64,000 nt of DNA from Paraburkholderia panacisoli (GTDB lineage: Bacteria > Pseudomonadota > Gammaproteobacteria > Burkholderiales > Burkholderiaceae), in contig NZ_VTUZ01000001.1 in assembly GCF_008369935.1 (NCBI RefSeq), positions 372,001 to 436,000 of the forward strand. The letters run 5' to 3'. Under the pieces are notes generated by a model. That model worked only from the letters and a program-made list of their open reading frames with translations. It made no database searches and was not told where the DNA came from. Position 1 is the stretch's first letter. The number at the start of each line of letters is the position of its first letter. Shown here piece by piece: positions 1 through 9,778 of this stretch. Both the position numbers and the translations under genes were made by a program.

Positions 1-1
1 C

Positions 2-1324
2 GGCCTGTGGCACATCACGCAGTCGCCGAACGTGATCCGCGCATTGAACCCGTATTACGCGTACACCTTCATGGCGGCGCACGTGCTGCAGGCTTATGTG
101 GTGCTCGGCTCGGTCGTGCTGGTGCTGACCGGTGCCGAAGCGCTGTACGCCGATATGGGCCACTTCGGCGCGAAGCCGATCCGCATGGCGTGGTATCTGC
201 TGGTGATGCCGTCGCTGGTGCTGAACTACTTCGGCCAGGGCGCGCTGCTGATGCACGACCCGAAGGCCATCGAAAATCCCTTCTTCCTGCTCGCGCCTGA
301 TTGGGCGTTGCTGCCGCTCGTCGTGCTGTCGACGGTGGCGACGGTGATCGCATCGCAGGCCGTGATCTCCGGCGCGTATTCGCTGACGAGCCAGGCGATC
401 CAGCTCGGCTACGTGCCGCGTATGAAGATCCTGCACACGTCCGAGCTGGCGATCGGGCAGATCTATGTGCCGGTGGTGAACTGGATGCTGCTCTTCATCA
501 TCCTGTGCATCGTGATCGCGTTCAAGAGCTCGGACAATCTCGCCGCCGCGTACGGTATCGCGGTGACGGCCACGATGGTGATCACCACGATCCTCGCCTG
601 CGTCGTGATGGTGAACGTGTGGAACTGGAACAAGCTGCTGGTGGCGTTGATCATCGGCGTGTTCATGACGGTCGACCTGGGCTTTTTCGGCGCCAATCTG
701 CTGAAGGTCGAAGAGGGCGGCTGGTTGCCGCTCGGCATCGGCGCGTTGCTGTTCTTCCTGCTGATGACGTGGTTCAAGGGCAGGATGATCGTCAAGGAGC
801 GCACGGCCGCCGACGGTATTCCGCTGATGCCGTTCCTGCAAGGGCTGCTCGCGCATCCGCCGCATCGCGTGTCGGGTACGGCGATCTATCTGACCGGCAG
901 CGATTCGCTGGTGCCGGTGAGCCTGCTGCACAATCTGAAGCACAACAAGGTGCTGCATGAGCGCACCATCTTCCTGACCTTCGTGACGCGCGACATCCCT
1001 TATGTGAACGACGCGGAGCGCGTGACGGTGAAGGATATCGAGGGCGGTCTGTATCTCGTCAAGGCGGCCTACGGCTTCAACGAAACGCCCGATGTGAAGG
1101 CGGTGCTGCTCGATGTCGGCCGCACCCACGACATGACCTTCGAACTGATGGACACGTCGTTCTTCCTCGCGCGCGAAACGGTGGTGCCGACGCAACTGCC
1201 GGGCATGTCGGTGTGGCGCGAACGTGTGTTCGCATGGATGCACCAGAACGCCGCGAAGCCGACGGACTTCTTCAGCATCCCGGCCAACCGGGTGGTGGAG
1301 TTGGGGACCAAGATCGAGATCTGA
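2..1324 (+). CDS. kup: Kup-type potassium uptake transporter, 3' part
   Basis: C-terminal 440 residues of a Kup/HAK/KT-type K+:H+ symporter of the inner membrane; the N-terminus lies off the left edge. The reading frame is open from base 2, and the first residues ([20 protein letters not shown]) match the family. Several hydrophobic membrane segments follow, including a stretch that reads [21 protein letters not shown] ([17 protein letters not shown]), typical of Kup. The last ~200 residues form the hydrophilic cytoplasmic tail, with an HNLKHN segment seen in the family. The gene ends 50 bp before a strong hairpin. Kup mediates low-affinity constitutive K+ uptake; that role is from the family, not from this sequence. 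Confidence 0.95.
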   Translation, partial: GLWHITQSPNVIRALNPYYAYTFMAAHVLQAYVVLGSVVLVLTGAEALYADMGHFGAKPIRMAWYLLVMPSLVLNYFGQGALLMHDPKAIENPFFLLAPDWALLPLVVLSTVATVIASQAVISGAYSLTSQAIQLGYVPRMKILHTSELAIGQIYVPVVNWMLLFIILCIVIAFKSSDNLAAAYGIAVTATMVITTILACVVMVNVWNWNKLLVALIIGVFMTVDLGFFGANLLKVEEGGWLPLGIGALLFFLLMTWFKGRMIVKERTAADGIPLMPFLQGLLAHPPHRVSGTAIYLTGSDSLVPVSLLHNLKHNKVLHERTIFLTFVTRDIPYVNDAERVTVKDIEGGLYLVKAAYGFNETPDVKAVLLDVGRTHDMTFELMDTSFFLARETVVPTQLPGMSVWRERVFAWMHQNAAKPTDFFSIPANRVVELGTKIEI

Positions 1325-1376
1325 CGCGAGCCGGTGAATCTTGCGTGCTTCGATGTCGGCATCGGGGCGCGGAAAA

Positions 1377-1404
1377 AAGCCCACGCACAAGCGTGGGCTT
1401 TTTG
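1377..1404 (+). terminator. Rho-independent terminator of kup (bidirectional)
   Basis: Perfect 10-bp stem AAGCCCACGC / GCGTGGGCTT with ACAA loop, followed by a T-run. The A-run on the left side lets it also act on transcripts coming from tex on the minus strand. Confidence 0.85.
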
Positions 1405-1525
1405 TTTGGCCGCATGGCATCAGGTGGCTTCATCGCGGTGCCGCCGCGTGGGCGCTCGCGTGGTGAACGCCTGTCATGCTCGCGAAAGCCCGCGCATGAA
1501 ACGAATCACGCGCGGGTCGCGGCGC

Positions 1526-3877
1526 TTACTTCTGCTTGAGCTTGGCGAACGCGGCGGCCATCGCGCCGCCCGCTTCCGGCTCGCGCGAGCGCTGTTGCGA
1601 TGCGCCGCGTCCGGCACCACCGGAACGTCCAGCGCCGCCGCGGTCCTGCTGCGCACCACCGCCGCCGCTGCGCGCAGCAGCCGCGCCGAACTCGTCGTCG
1701 AGGCGCATAGTGAGCGCAATACGCTGACGCTTGACGTCGACTTCCAGCACCTTCACCTTGACGATCTGCCCGGCCTTCACGACTTCGTGCGGGTCCTTGA
1801 TGAACTTCGTCGACATCGCCGACACGTGCACCAGACCATCCTGATGCACGCCGACGTCGATGAACGCGCCGAATGCCGCCACGTTCGTCACCACGCCTTC
1901 GAGCACCATGCCCGGCGTCAGATCGCTGACCTTCTCGACGCCCTCGCGGAACGTCGCGGTCTTGAACTCGGGGCGCGGGTCGCGGCCCGGCTTTTCGAGT
2001 TCGAGCAGAATGTCGCGCACTGTCGGCAGACCGAAACGCTCGTCGACAAATTCACTTGGCGATAGCCCACGCAGCGCGTCGCGATTGCCGAGCACTTCGC
2101 CGACATGCTTGTTGATCTTCGCGAGCATCCGTTCGACGACCGGATACGCTTCGGGGTGAACCGACGAGCGGTCGAGCGGATTCTCGCCATTGTTGATGCG
2201 CAGGAAGCCGGCCGCCTGTTCGAAGGTCTTGTCGCCCAGTCGCGGCACCTTGCGCAGATGCTCGCGCGACGGGAACGGACCGTTCGAATCGCGATAGTCG
2301 ACGATGTTGCGCGCGAGCGTGGCGTTCAGACCCGACACGCGAGCGAGCAGCGCGACCGACGCGGTGTTCGCGTCCACGCCGACCGCGTTCACGCAGTCTT
2401 CGACGACCGCGTCGAGCGAGCGCGCCAGTTCGCGTTGATTGACGTCGTGCTGATACTGGCCGACGCCAATCGCCTTCGGCTCGATCTTCACCAGTTCCGC
2501 GAGCGGGTCCTGCAGGCGGCGGGCAATCGACACCGCGCCGCGCAGCGACACGTCCATGTCGGGGAATTCTTTCGCCGCGAGTTCGGAGGCCGAGTAGACG
2601 GACGCGCCCGCTTCGGACACGACGATCTTCTGCAGCTTGAATTCCGGATGACGCGCGATCAGCTCGCTCGCGAGCTTGTCCGTTTCACGCGATGCCGTGC
2701 CGTTGCCGATACTGATCAGTTCGGCCTGCGTCTGCGCGCAGATGCGCGCGAGTTTCGCGATCGAGCCGTCCCAATCACGGCGCGGCTCGTGCGGATAAAT
2801 CACGTCGGTGGCGAGCACCTTGCCGGTCCGGTCGACCACCGCGACTTTCACGCCGGTACGCATACCCGGATCGAGGCCGATCACCGCCTTCGGACCGGCC
2901 GGCGCGGCCAGCAGCAGGTCCTTCAGATTGCGCGCGAACACGCGGATCGCTTCGTGCTCAGCTTCGTCGCGCAGGTTGGTCAGCAGTTCGTTTTCGATGT
3001 GCGGCTGCACCTTCACGCGCCAGCACCAGCGGCACACGTCCGAGAGCCACTTGTCGGCCGGGCGGTTCTGATTGGCGATGCCGAAGTGGCGCGCGATCAG
3101 CGCTTCGCCCGGATGCGGCACCTGCGCGTCGAGTTCTTCGCCGAGACCCAGCTTGACCATCAGCACGCCCGCATTGCGGCCGCGAAAGAGCGCCAGCGCG
3201 CGATGCGACGGCACAGTGCGGATGGTCTCCGCGTAATCGTAGTAGTCGCGGAATTTCTCTTCTTCCGCGTTCTCCTTGCCTTCCACGACCTTCGACGACA
3301 CCACGCCCTGATTGAACATGTAGTCGCGCAATTTGCCGAGCAGCTCGGCCGTTTCGCCGAACTGTTCGGAGAGGATGTCGCGCGCGCCATCGAGCGCGGC
3401 CTTGAGGTCGGCGACGCCTTTTTCGGCGTCAACGTACGCGGCGGCTTCGGTTTGCGGGTCGAGCAGCGGATTGCCGAGCAGCGCGTCGGCGAGCGGCTGC
3501 AGACCGGCTTCGCGCGCGATCTGCGCGCGCGTGCGGCGCTTCGGCTTATACGGGAGATACAGATCTTCCAGCACCTGTTTGCTGTCGGCGCCTTCGATCG
3601 CGCTGCGCAGCTCGTCGGTGAGCTTGCCCTGTTCGTCGATGCTCGAGATGATCGCGGCGCGCCGGTCTTCCAGCTCGCGCAGATACAGCAGGCGTTCCTC
3701 GAGATTACGCAGTTGCGTGTCGTCGAGATTGTCGGTCACTTCCTTACGGTAGCGGGCGATGAACGGAACAGTCGCTCCTTCGTCGAGAAGTTGCACGGCG
3801 GCCGCGACCTGGCGCGGCTGGACGGACAGTTCGGCGGCGATGCGCTGTACGATCTTGAGTGCTACGTTTTCCGTCAT
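1526..3877 (-). CDS. tex: Tex-family transcription accessory / S1 RNA-binding protein
   Basis: 783 aa, the usual length for Tex. Order of parts: N-terminal helical Tex region starting [17 protein letters not shown]; YqgF/RNase H-like domain around residues 320-450 ([18 protein letters not shown]); helix-hairpin-helix region ([21 protein letters not shown]); and a C-terminal S1 domain ([21 protein letters not shown]). It ends in a ~50-residue Gly/Arg/Gln-rich tail finishing [10 protein letters not shown], which is likely disordered and RNA-contacting. Tex binds nucleic acid and influences transcription and toxin-gene expression in other bacteria. The gene stands alone, diverging from the exported coiled-coil gene. 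An ATG at 3877 is the first good start. Confidence 0.95.
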   Translation of the reverse strand: MTENVALKIVQRIAAELSVQPRQVAAAVQLLDEGATVPFIARYRKEVTDNLDDTQLRNLEERLLYLRELEDRRAAIISSIDEQGKLTDELRSAIEGADSKQVLEDLYLPYKPKRRTRAQIAREAGLQPLADALLGNPLLDPQTEAAAYVDAEKGVADLKAALDGARDILSEQFGETAELLGKLRDYMFNQGVVSSKVVEGKENAEEEKFRDYYDYAETIRTVPSHRALALFRGRNAGVLMVKLGLGEELDAQVPHPGEALIARHFGIANQNRPADKWLSDVCRWCWRVKVQPHIENELLTNLRDEAEHEAIRVFARNLKDLLLAAPAGPKAVIGLDPGMRTGVKVAVVDRTGKVLATDVIYPHEPRRDWDGSIAKLARICAQTQAELISIGNGTASRETDKLASELIARHPEFKLQKIVVSEAGASVYSASELAAKEFPDMDVSLRGAVSIARRLQDPLAELVKIEPKAIGVGQYQHDVNQRELARSLDAVVEDCVNAVGVDANTASVALLARVSGLNATLARNIVDYRDSNGPFPSREHLRKVPRLGDKTFEQAAGFLRINNGENPLDRSSVHPEAYPVVERMLAKINKHVGEVLGNRDALRGLSPSEFVDERFGLPTVRDILLELEKPGRDPRPEFKTATFREGVEKVSDLTPGMVLEGVVTNVAAFGAFIDVGVHQDGLVHVSAMSTKFIKDPHEVVKAGQIVKVKVLEVDVKRQRIALTMRLDDEFGAAAARSGGGGAQQDRGGAGRSGGAGRGASQQRSREPEAGGAMAAAFAKLKQK

Positions 3878-4014
3878 AAGGTCTTGGTGTTCCTGCGGAC
3901 TCAGTCAGGGGCCGCGCGCTGACGGCTCGTCGGGACACGCCCGGCGTGCGCGCTGCGACCAGGTTGCTAGAGCGGGGCATTTTGCCATAAATGCCAAAGG
4001 GCTCAACCGCAGGG

Positions 4015-4023
4015 TGATAGAAT
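4015..4023 (+). promoter_or_regulatory. Candidate extended -10 promoter
   Basis: TGATAGAAT matches an extended -10 element (TGnTATAAT) about 35 bases before the proposed start of the exported coiled-coil gene. No convincing -35 box was found at the usual spacing. Confidence 0.35.
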
Positions 4024-4054
4024 TTCGGGCATGTTCCGTTGACCCTCTACGACG

Positions 4055-5149
4055 TTGCCAATCTCCTTGTCCATCAACTGCCTGGGCTTTCGCCGGGTCT
4101 CTCGCCTGTCACCGGATTTGTCGCCGGAGTTGTCGTCGGGTTCGCCAACGGATTTGCTGAACGCGCCGCTCATCTCGTTGGTATCGGCCGCGCGCGCCGT
4201 GCTCGGGCTTGCATTCGTTTCTCCGCGAGTTTTCGCCGCATCGTGCGCATCGTGCGTGATGGCCGCCGCGCTCGCCGTGTCCGCACCGGCTGCCGCGCAA
4301 ACGCCGTCGGCTGAGGGTAACAGCGCGAGCCCGCCGGTGTCCGCGCAGAGCGTCGCGCCATCAGCGGCATCGGCTGCGCAGGGCGATCGGCCCGCTGGCA
4401 GCGCGGACAGCGCGAGCGACGCGGCCGCACTGGACAATTCGTTCGAGGCGCGCCAACGGGCACTGGACGAACGCAGCGACGAGAACAACTACCGTTACGC
4501 GGTCGCCCAGCACAATTGCTACAGCACGTTCTTCGTCAATCACTGTCTGAACCGCGCGCGCGACAGCATGCGCACGGTGCAGGCGGAGATTCGCAAGGAA
4601 CAGCTCGCGCTCGACGGCGAGCAGCGCGCGCAACGCGCGCGCGCGCGTGACGAGCGGGCCGCGCTGAGGCGCGCGCGCGACGAAGCGAACGCGCCGCAGC
4701 GTGCCGCCGAAGATGCGCGTAACCAGCAGGCTTACCAGGACAAGCAGCGTCAGCACGAACTCGATCAGGCGCAGCGCAGCGCCGAGGCGCCGCAACGCGC
4801 CGCCAACGCGCAGGCCTACGAGGAAAAGCAGCGCCAGCATGCGCTGGATCAGGCGCAGCGTGGCATCGGTCCGTCGCAGGCGGCGGCCAACCAGCAGGCG
4901 TACGACCAGAAGCAGGGCGACTTCCAGCGCAAGCTCGAAGAAGCGCGTCAGCAGGGCGCGCAGAAGGCGCAGGAGCGCGTCGAGAAACAGCAGAGCTTCG
5001 AGAGGAAGCAGGCCGATGCCGCGCAACACAAGGCCGACGTGGAAGCGCGTCAGAAGCAGGCGGCCGAGAAGGCCGAGCAGAAGCGTCAGGACCAGTTGAA
5101 GCAGCAGCAACTCGAAGAGCAGCAGAAACAGCAACAGCAGCAACAGTAA
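4055..5149 (+). CDS. Exported Gln/Arg-rich coiled-coil protein of unknown function
   Basis: 364 aa counted from a TTG at 4055. The true start is uncertain: GTG 4199 or ATG 4259 are alternatives, but ATG 4259 would leave no basic n-region. A hydrophobic segment ending APAAAQ (about residue 82) looks like a signal peptide, so the product is probably periplasmic. The conserved-looking part is residues 128-175, with a cysteine pair at 155 and 164 (HNCYSTFFVNHCLNRARD) that could form a disulfide. Residues 175-364 are a highly charged coiled coil with nearly perfect 28-residue repeats at 223-250 and 251-278, a shorter third copy, and a poly-Gln end. I recognise it only as a conserved hypothetical exported protein of Burkholderia relatives. 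Confidence 0.75.
   Translation: MPISLSINCLGFRRVSRLSPDLSPELSSGSPTDLLNAPLISLVSAARAVLGLAFVSPRVFAASCASCVMAAALAVSAPAAAQTPSAEGNSASPPVSAQSVAPSAASAAQGDRPAGSADSASDAAALDNSFEARQRALDERSDENNYRYAVAQHNCYSTFFVNHCLNRARDSMRTVQAEIRKEQLALDGEQRAQRARARDERAALRRARDEANAPQRAAEDARNQQAYQDKQRQHELDQAQRSAEAPQRAANAQAYEEKQRQHALDQAQRGIGPSQAAANQQAYDQKQGDFQRKLEEARQQGAQKAQERVEKQQSFERKQADAAQHKADVEARQKQAAEKAEQKRQDQLKQQQLEEQQKQQQQQQ
4721..4957 (+). repeat. Internal repeat in coiled-coil gene
   Basis: Encodes two 28-residue units (NQQAYQDKQRQHELDQAQR... and NAQAYEEKQRQHALDQAQR...) and a truncated third (NQQAYDQKQ...). The repeat is visible at DNA level as 84-bp units. Confidence 0.8.
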
Positions 5150-5281
5150 ATGTGCTGTAGTTGGCGCTGGCTGGTTGTGGCCAGCGCCCGTCGTAGTCGT
5201 AAACGCCTTTTAAGCCGGACAGCAACCTCAGGCGTCGGTCTGCGCGCGCAGCCCGTGCCGCAGACGAGAGGAGGCGAGAGC

Positions 5282-5500
5282 ATGCGCGATCATCACCACG
5301 TCATCAACGCGGACACACTTCGCGACCGTATTCTGCAACTGGAATCGGAGCACAGTGGGCTCGATCGTCTAATCGACCGAATGTCGGATGAACCCGGCAT
5401 CGACGACTTCGAGTTGCAGCGCCTGAAAAAGCGCAAACTCAAAGTCAAGGACACCATCATCTTGCTGCAATTGCAGCTCGAACCGGACGCACGCGCCTGA
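5282..5500 (+). CDS. DUF465 / YdcH-like small helical protein
   Basis: 72 aa from ATG 5282. This start is chosen because GAGAGGAGGCGAGAGC places a strong ribosome binding site just upstream. The residues RILQLESEHSGLDRLIDRM and FELQRLKKRKLKVKDTIILL give the two antiparallel amphipathic helices of DUF465 (YdcH type). It is cytoplasmic, with no known enzymatic activity. It lies 132 bp after the coiled-coil gene and 63 bp before the helicase gene, and may be co-transcribed with the helicase. Confidence 0.85.
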   Translation: MRDHHHVINADTLRDRILQLESEHSGLDRLIDRMSDEPGIDDFELQRLKKRKLKVKDTIILLQLQLEPDARA

Positions 5501-5563
5501 GTTCGCGGCCTGGCAGGCGCCGGGCGCGCGCCGCGCGAGCCGGACTTTGCAGGAACGCTTGCC

Positions 5564-7828
5564 TTGAATTCACCGCTTGAAACTTCACCCCGGACCACGC
5601 TGGGCGACGCAGCAGCAGGAACCGGCACGCCGGCGCCGCGTAGTGGCGCGTCGGCGTTGAGCGCGTCGCTCAATCCGCGCCGCGCGGCCGAACTCGATGA
5701 GATCTTCGCCGACAATGGGCTGCTGGCCCGGCAGATCGACGGCTATCGCTCGCGGGCCTCGCAGATCGAAATGTCGCGCGCGGTTGCTGCGGCGATGGAA
5801 GCGTCGGGCCGTGCGATGCCCGAGCCCGCGATGTTCGAGGCGCAAAAGCGTCCGGCGCGGCGCTTGCAAACGGCGGGCGCGGATGCCACGGCCGAGGCCG
5901 CTGGGAACACCGAGTCGAGCGGACTCGACGGTAGCGAAAACACGCTGATCGTCGAGGCAGGCACCGGCACCGGCAAGACCTACGCGTATCTCGTGCCGGC
6001 CATGCTGTGGGGCGGCAAGGTGATCGTCTCCACCGGCACGAAGCATCTGCAGGATCAGCTCTTTCAGCGCGACATTCCGACCGTTCGCGATGCGCTCGCG
6101 GTACCGGTATCGGTGGCGATGCTCAAGGGACGCGCGAACTACCTGTGCCACTACTATCTGCAGCGCACCGCGGATAACGGCCGTCTGCCGTCGCGCCAGG
6201 AAACCTCGTATTTGCAGGACATCGTTCGCTTCGCGAAGATCACGCGCACCGGCGACAAGGCGGAACTCGCGAGCGTGCCGGAAACGGCGGCGGTGTGGTC
6301 GATGGTTACGTCGACGCGGGAGAACTGTCTCGGCCAGGAGTGCGCGCATTACAAGGACTGCTTCGTGATGCAGGCGCGCCGCGAGGCGCAGCAGGCCGAT
6401 ATCGTGGTGGTCAATCACCATCTGTTTTTCGCCGACATCATGTTGCGCGATACGGGCATGGCCGAGTTGCTGCCCACCGCGAACACCATCGTCTTCGACG
6501 AAGCTCATCAACTGCCCGAGACGGCGACGCTGTTTTTCGGCGAGACGTTATCCACTACGCAGTTTCTCGAGCTCGCGCGCGATTCGGTGGCCGAAGGTCT
6601 GGGTCACGCGCGCGAGGCGGTCGACTGGGTCAAGCTCGGCGCGACGCTCGAGCGCGCGGCGCGCGATGTGCGGCTCGCGTTCAAGGAAGATTCGGTGCGC
6701 TTGTCGATCGGCCAGTTGCCCGATGATCATCCGCTATTCCCCGCGCTCGAAACGCTCGAAACCGAACTCGACGCGCTGGCATCCGCGCTGGCGGGCCAGG
6801 CCGAGCGCGCCGAATCACTCGGTGCATGCCTGCGCCGCGCGCGCGAGTTGCAAGGCGTGCTTGGCGGCTGGACCACGCCGCCCACCGAGACCGAGCGCAA
6901 CGCCGCCGACGCACAGCAAGCCAGCTCGAGCGACGGCCATGCCGAACGCGCGGACCCGAACGAAAAGGTGCGCTGGATCGAAGTCTTCTCCCATACCGTG
7001 CAGTTGCACGAAACGCCGCTGTCGGTCGCACCAATCTTCGCGAAGCAGCGCGCCGGCGTGCCGCGCGCGTGGATCTTCACATCGGCCACATTGTCGGTGC
7101 GCGGCGACTTCACGCACTACGCCGCGCAAATGGGACTGAACGCCAAACGTTCGATGACGCTGCCCAGCCCCTTCGACTATCCGTCGCAAGGGTTGCTGTA
7201 CGTGCCGCGCAACTTGCCGCAGCCGTCGTCGCCGATGTTCACCGACGCCGTGTTCGACGCCGCGTTGCCCGCGATCGAAGCATCGGGCGGCGGCGTATTC
7301 ATGTTGTGCACGACGCTGCGCGCGGTGGACCGCATCTCGGCGAAACTGCGCGACACGATCGAAGCGCGAGGCTGGAATTATCCGCTGCTGGTGCAGGGCG
7401 ACGCGAGCCGCACCGAGTTGCTCGACCGCTTCCGGGCGTACGGCAATGCGATCCTCGTGGGCAGTCAGAGTTTCTGGGAGGGCGTGGACGTGCGCGGCGA
7501 TGCGCTGTCGCTGGTGGTGATCGACAAGCTGCCGTTTGCGCCGCCGGATGACCCGGTGCTGTCGGCGCGGCTCGATGCGCTCACCAAGAAAGGCTTGAGC
7601 CCGTTTGCCGTGCATCAGTTGCCGCAGGCCGTGATTACGTTGAAGCAGGGCGCAGGCCGTCTGATTCGCGCGGAGACCGATCGCGGCGTGCTGATGATCT
7701 GCGACACGCGTCTCGTCGACAAACCGTATGGCCGTCGGATCTGGCAAAGCCTGCCGCCGTTCAAACGAACGCGTGAGATCGAGGTGGTGCGCGAGTTCTT
7801 CGAAGAGAACGCGACGCCGGTCCGATGA
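5564..7828 (+). CDS. DinG/YoaA-family Fe-S ATP-dependent DNA helicase
   Basis: 754 aa from a TTG start; no ATG exists before the conserved region. Superfamily 2 XPD-type helicase: Walker A EAGTGTGKT at 131-139; probable Fe-S ligands C195, C255, C260 and C266 (CLGQECAHYKDC); DEAH box 312-315; and motif VI QGAGRLIRAETDRG near residue 690. A low-complexity insertion (about 92-125) lies between the N-terminal Q-region and Walker A. Members unwind forked DNA, D-loops and R-loops in repair. YoaA rather than true DinG is the closer guess because there is no exonuclease domain. It ends 47 bp before a strong terminator. Confidence 0.92.
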   Translation: MNSPLETSPRTTLGDAAAGTGTPAPRSGASALSASLNPRRAAELDEIFADNGLLARQIDGYRSRASQIEMSRAVAAAMEASGRAMPEPAMFEAQKRPARRLQTAGADATAEAAGNTESSGLDGSENTLIVEAGTGTGKTYAYLVPAMLWGGKVIVSTGTKHLQDQLFQRDIPTVRDALAVPVSVAMLKGRANYLCHYYLQRTADNGRLPSRQETSYLQDIVRFAKITRTGDKAELASVPETAAVWSMVTSTRENCLGQECAHYKDCFVMQARREAQQADIVVVNHHLFFADIMLRDTGMAELLPTANTIVFDEAHQLPETATLFFGETLSTTQFLELARDSVAEGLGHAREAVDWVKLGATLERAARDVRLAFKEDSVRLSIGQLPDDHPLFPALETLETELDALASALAGQAERAESLGACLRRARELQGVLGGWTTPPTETERNAADAQQASSSDGHAERADPNEKVRWIEVFSHTVQLHETPLSVAPIFAKQRAGVPRAWIFTSATLSVRGDFTHYAAQMGLNAKRSMTLPSPFDYPSQGLLYVPRNLPQPSSPMFTDAVFDAALPAIEASGGGVFMLCTTLRAVDRISAKLRDTIEARGWNYPLLVQGDASRTELLDRFRAYGNAILVGSQSFWEGVDVRGDALSLVVIDKLPFAPPDDPVLSARLDALTKKGLSPFAVHQLPQAVITLKQGAGRLIRAETDRGVLMICDTRLVDKPYGRRIWQSLPPFKRTREIEVVREFFEENATPVR

Positions 7829-7875
7829 ACCGTTACGTGTTGAAAATGCCGCCGTTGTAAAACGGCGCGCAAATG

Positions 7876-7911
7876 GCAAAACGCCACGGATGTGAGTCCG
7901 TGGCGTTTTGC
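7876..7911 (+). terminator. Strong bidirectional terminator between helicase and lipoprotein genes
   Basis: Perfect 15-bp stem GCAAAACGCCACGGA / TCCGTGGCGTTTTGC with a 6-base loop. A/T-rich ends on both sides fit use by the convergent genes on either side. Confidence 0.85.
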
Positions 7912-7981
7912 TTTACTGCCCGGGAAATCGCGACGATTTCCCGATGCAGTTTTCGCCCAGAGGCGAGCCCTATGCGACAGC

Positions 7982-8263
7982 TTACTGGCTTGCGCCCGAA
8001 GCCGGAGCAGCTGCCGAAGCAGCAGCGCCTGCGTCCGAAGCAGCAGCGCCTGCATCCGAGGCAGCAGCCGTAGCCGAAGCAGCAGCATCGCTCGCAGCAG
8101 CAGCGGCACCCGAAGCAGCCGTAGCCGCGTCCGAAGCTGCAGCAGCCGGTGCCGAAGCAGCAGCTGCGTCGCTAGCCGGGGCAGCGGCTTGGTCGTTGCT
8201 CTTGTTGCATGCAGCCAGTGCCACAGCTGCCAACAGGGATGCTACGAGGAGGGATTTCTTCAT
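7982..8263 (-). CDS. Small Ala/Ser/Asp-rich lipoprotein
   Basis: 93 aa from ATG 8263, preceded by AAAGGA at ideal spacing; a GTG two codons upstream is less well placed. The signal peptide MKKSLLVASLLAAVALAAC has a clear lipobox with Cys19 as lipidation site. After CNKSNDQ the mature part is almost only Ala, Ser, Asp, Gly and Pro, with repeated AASDA blocks. Such a composition suggests an extended, disordered or surface-tether segment. It lacks catalytic motifs and I do not know a function. The coding DNA is itself a GCN-rich repeat. Confidence 0.8.
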   Translation of the reverse strand: MKKSLLVASLLAAVALAACNKSNDQAAAPASDAAAASAPAAAASDAATAASGAAAAASDAAASATAAASDAGAAASDAGAAASAAAPASGASQ

Positions 8264-8495
8264 GATCACGTCCTTTTATGGTTTAAAGGTAAGCAACAGC
8301 GCAAAATAAAACCGGTAATGTGCTCCAACACCGACCTGGGCCGCTGGTGGAGACGCTCTTTCGACGAGCTAGAATCTTCCCTACGGCTTGGGCGGAAATT
8401 ATATGCACTTTCGTACTGACAGTCGATAAATCCGGGGTCAATACGTTGTCTTTCTCATACAAAATTTCACTGTACGGTATAGCAGGCAGGCAGAG

Positions 8496-9746
8496 TTACG
8501 CAAGCTCGCCCACTTGTATCCAGCCCGCACAATACCACTCGTGTAGCAGTGCTGTCACCGACGAATCGTGTGAGAGTGTTACAAAGCGTTTCGCACTCAA
8601 ACACCGGCCATCGGCGAGATCAAATAACCATTTTTGCGCACCATCCAACGGCATTTCTTCTCCATTTACGAAGAAAAAACGGCGGTTGTACAACAAACTG
8701 GTCTTGCGGTCCAGTCGCAGGCCGGACTTTGATGCCTGACCGATAAAACGGGCTTCATTGAGGGGCCTGGACGGCGGATCGAATACCACGCTTGGCTTCG
8801 GCTCGCTCAGATACGTGCCGAGAAACGAAGCAATGTCCTGATCCTTCCACTTGATGCCAGCAAGGATCGCGCCAACCTTCTCCACCAGAGCCGCGGGCAA
8901 CTCGGCCGGACGGTCGACGGCGGGCTGCTGCGGATCGCGGTAAAGCGCGCCCGGCTTGCCTGCCGACTCGCCGCGTTCGGCCAGATGATAGAGGAATTGG
9001 GCGGTCAGCTCACTGGCCGAAGGGGCGCGAAAGCCGATCGAGCAGGTCATGCATTCGCCTTCCGCAATACCGTCATGGGCGATGTGCGGGGGCAGATACA
9101 GCATGTCGCCGGGTTCGAGCAGCCATTCCTGATCCGGCTCGAAGTTCTGTAAAACTTTCAACGGCAGACCGGCTTGCAAGGTCAGATCTTTCTGCGCGCT
9201 TATGCGCCAGCGCCGTGTGCCTTTTACTTGCAAAAGAAACACATCGTAGGAATCGAAGTGGGGGCCTACGCCGCCGCCGTCGGTTGCATACGAAATCATC
9301 AGGTCGTCAAGGCGTGCGTCCGGCACGAAGCGGAAGCGGTCCAGCAACGCGCGCGCACGGTCGTCGTGCAGGTCCACGCCCTGCACGAGCAGCGTCCATG
9401 CGCGCTGCTTCACCGATGGCAACTCGTCGGGCGCGAACGGGCCGTGCTCGAGCTGCCATTTGTTGCGAAAGTGGGTGATCAGGCGTGCTTCGACTTCGTC
9501 CTGATCGGCCAGCTCGAAAAATTCGTCGCGCGACAGCGGCGACTCGATGCCCGGAACGGCCTGGCGAATCAGCAGCGGTTTTTTTTGCCAATACCGGCGC
9601 ATGAATTGCGCCGGGGTCAAGTTGCCGAGCAATGCGGTCGGCGTATCGGGCGAGGGCGGGAGAACGGGAAGCGCCGGCTTCGAGGCCGGCGACGATTTCC
9701 GTGCCGAAGCTGCATCGGCCGGGTGGTCAGTGGGCCGCTTGGGCAT
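8496..9746 (-). CDS. roxA: RoxA/YcfD-type JmjC ribosomal oxygenase
   Basis: 416 aa from ATG 9746; an in-frame codon further upstream would run through the slyD promoter. This is a cupin/JmjC 2-oxoglutarate- and Fe(II)-dependent hydroxylase related to E. coli YcfD, which hydroxylates an arginine of ribosomal protein L16. The Fe ligands fit H163-x-D165 (GPHFDSYDVFLLQ) and H224 (LPPHIAHDG); the 2-oxoglutarate-binding basic patch GTRRWRIS follows. The N-terminal 35 residues are a Pro/Ser/Ala-rich extension longer than in E. coli (373 aa there). It is transcribed divergently from slyD, only 32 bp apart. Substrate identity is inferred from the family. Confidence 0.85.
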   Translation of the reverse strand: MPKRPTDHPADAASARKSSPASKPALPVLPPSPDTPTALLGNLTPAQFMRRYWQKKPLLIRQAVPGIESPLSRDEFFELADQDEVEARLITHFRNKWQLEHGPFAPDELPSVKQRAWTLLVQGVDLHDDRARALLDRFRFVPDARLDDLMISYATDGGGVGPHFDSYDVFLLQVKGTRRWRISAQKDLTLQAGLPLKVLQNFEPDQEWLLEPGDMLYLPPHIAHDGIAEGECMTCSIGFRAPSASELTAQFLYHLAERGESAGKPGALYRDPQQPAVDRPAELPAALVEKVGAILAGIKWKDQDIASFLGTYLSEPKPSVVFDPPSRPLNEARFIGQASKSGLRLDRKTSLLYNRRFFFVNGEEMPLDGAQKWLFDLADGRCLSAKRFVTLSHDSSVTALLHEWYCAGWIQVGELA

Positions 9747-9748
9747 CG

Positions 9749-9754
9749 TATAAT
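9749..9754 (+). promoter_or_regulatory. -10 box for slyD
   Basis: Consensus TATAAT lies 25 bases before the slyD start codon; the -35 region is weak. It sits within the 32-bp gap between the divergent roxA and slyD starts, so the two genes must share control DNA. Confidence 0.5.
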
Positions 9755-9778
9755 GTGAGTTGTATTCTGGAGAGTCGA

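Noticed and set aside
2105..3922. 605-codon open frame opposite tex
   Set aside because: Arg/His-rich antisense shadow of the high-GC tex gene; no family motif.
4721..4957. Possible CRISPR-like array
   Set aside because: Repeats are in frame within a coding gene, without unique spacers.
7908..8309. Ala/Ser-rich + strand frame over the lipoprotein gene
   Set aside because: Triplet-like DNA gives Ala-rich frames on both strands; only the minus frame has a signal peptide, lipobox and ribosome binding site.
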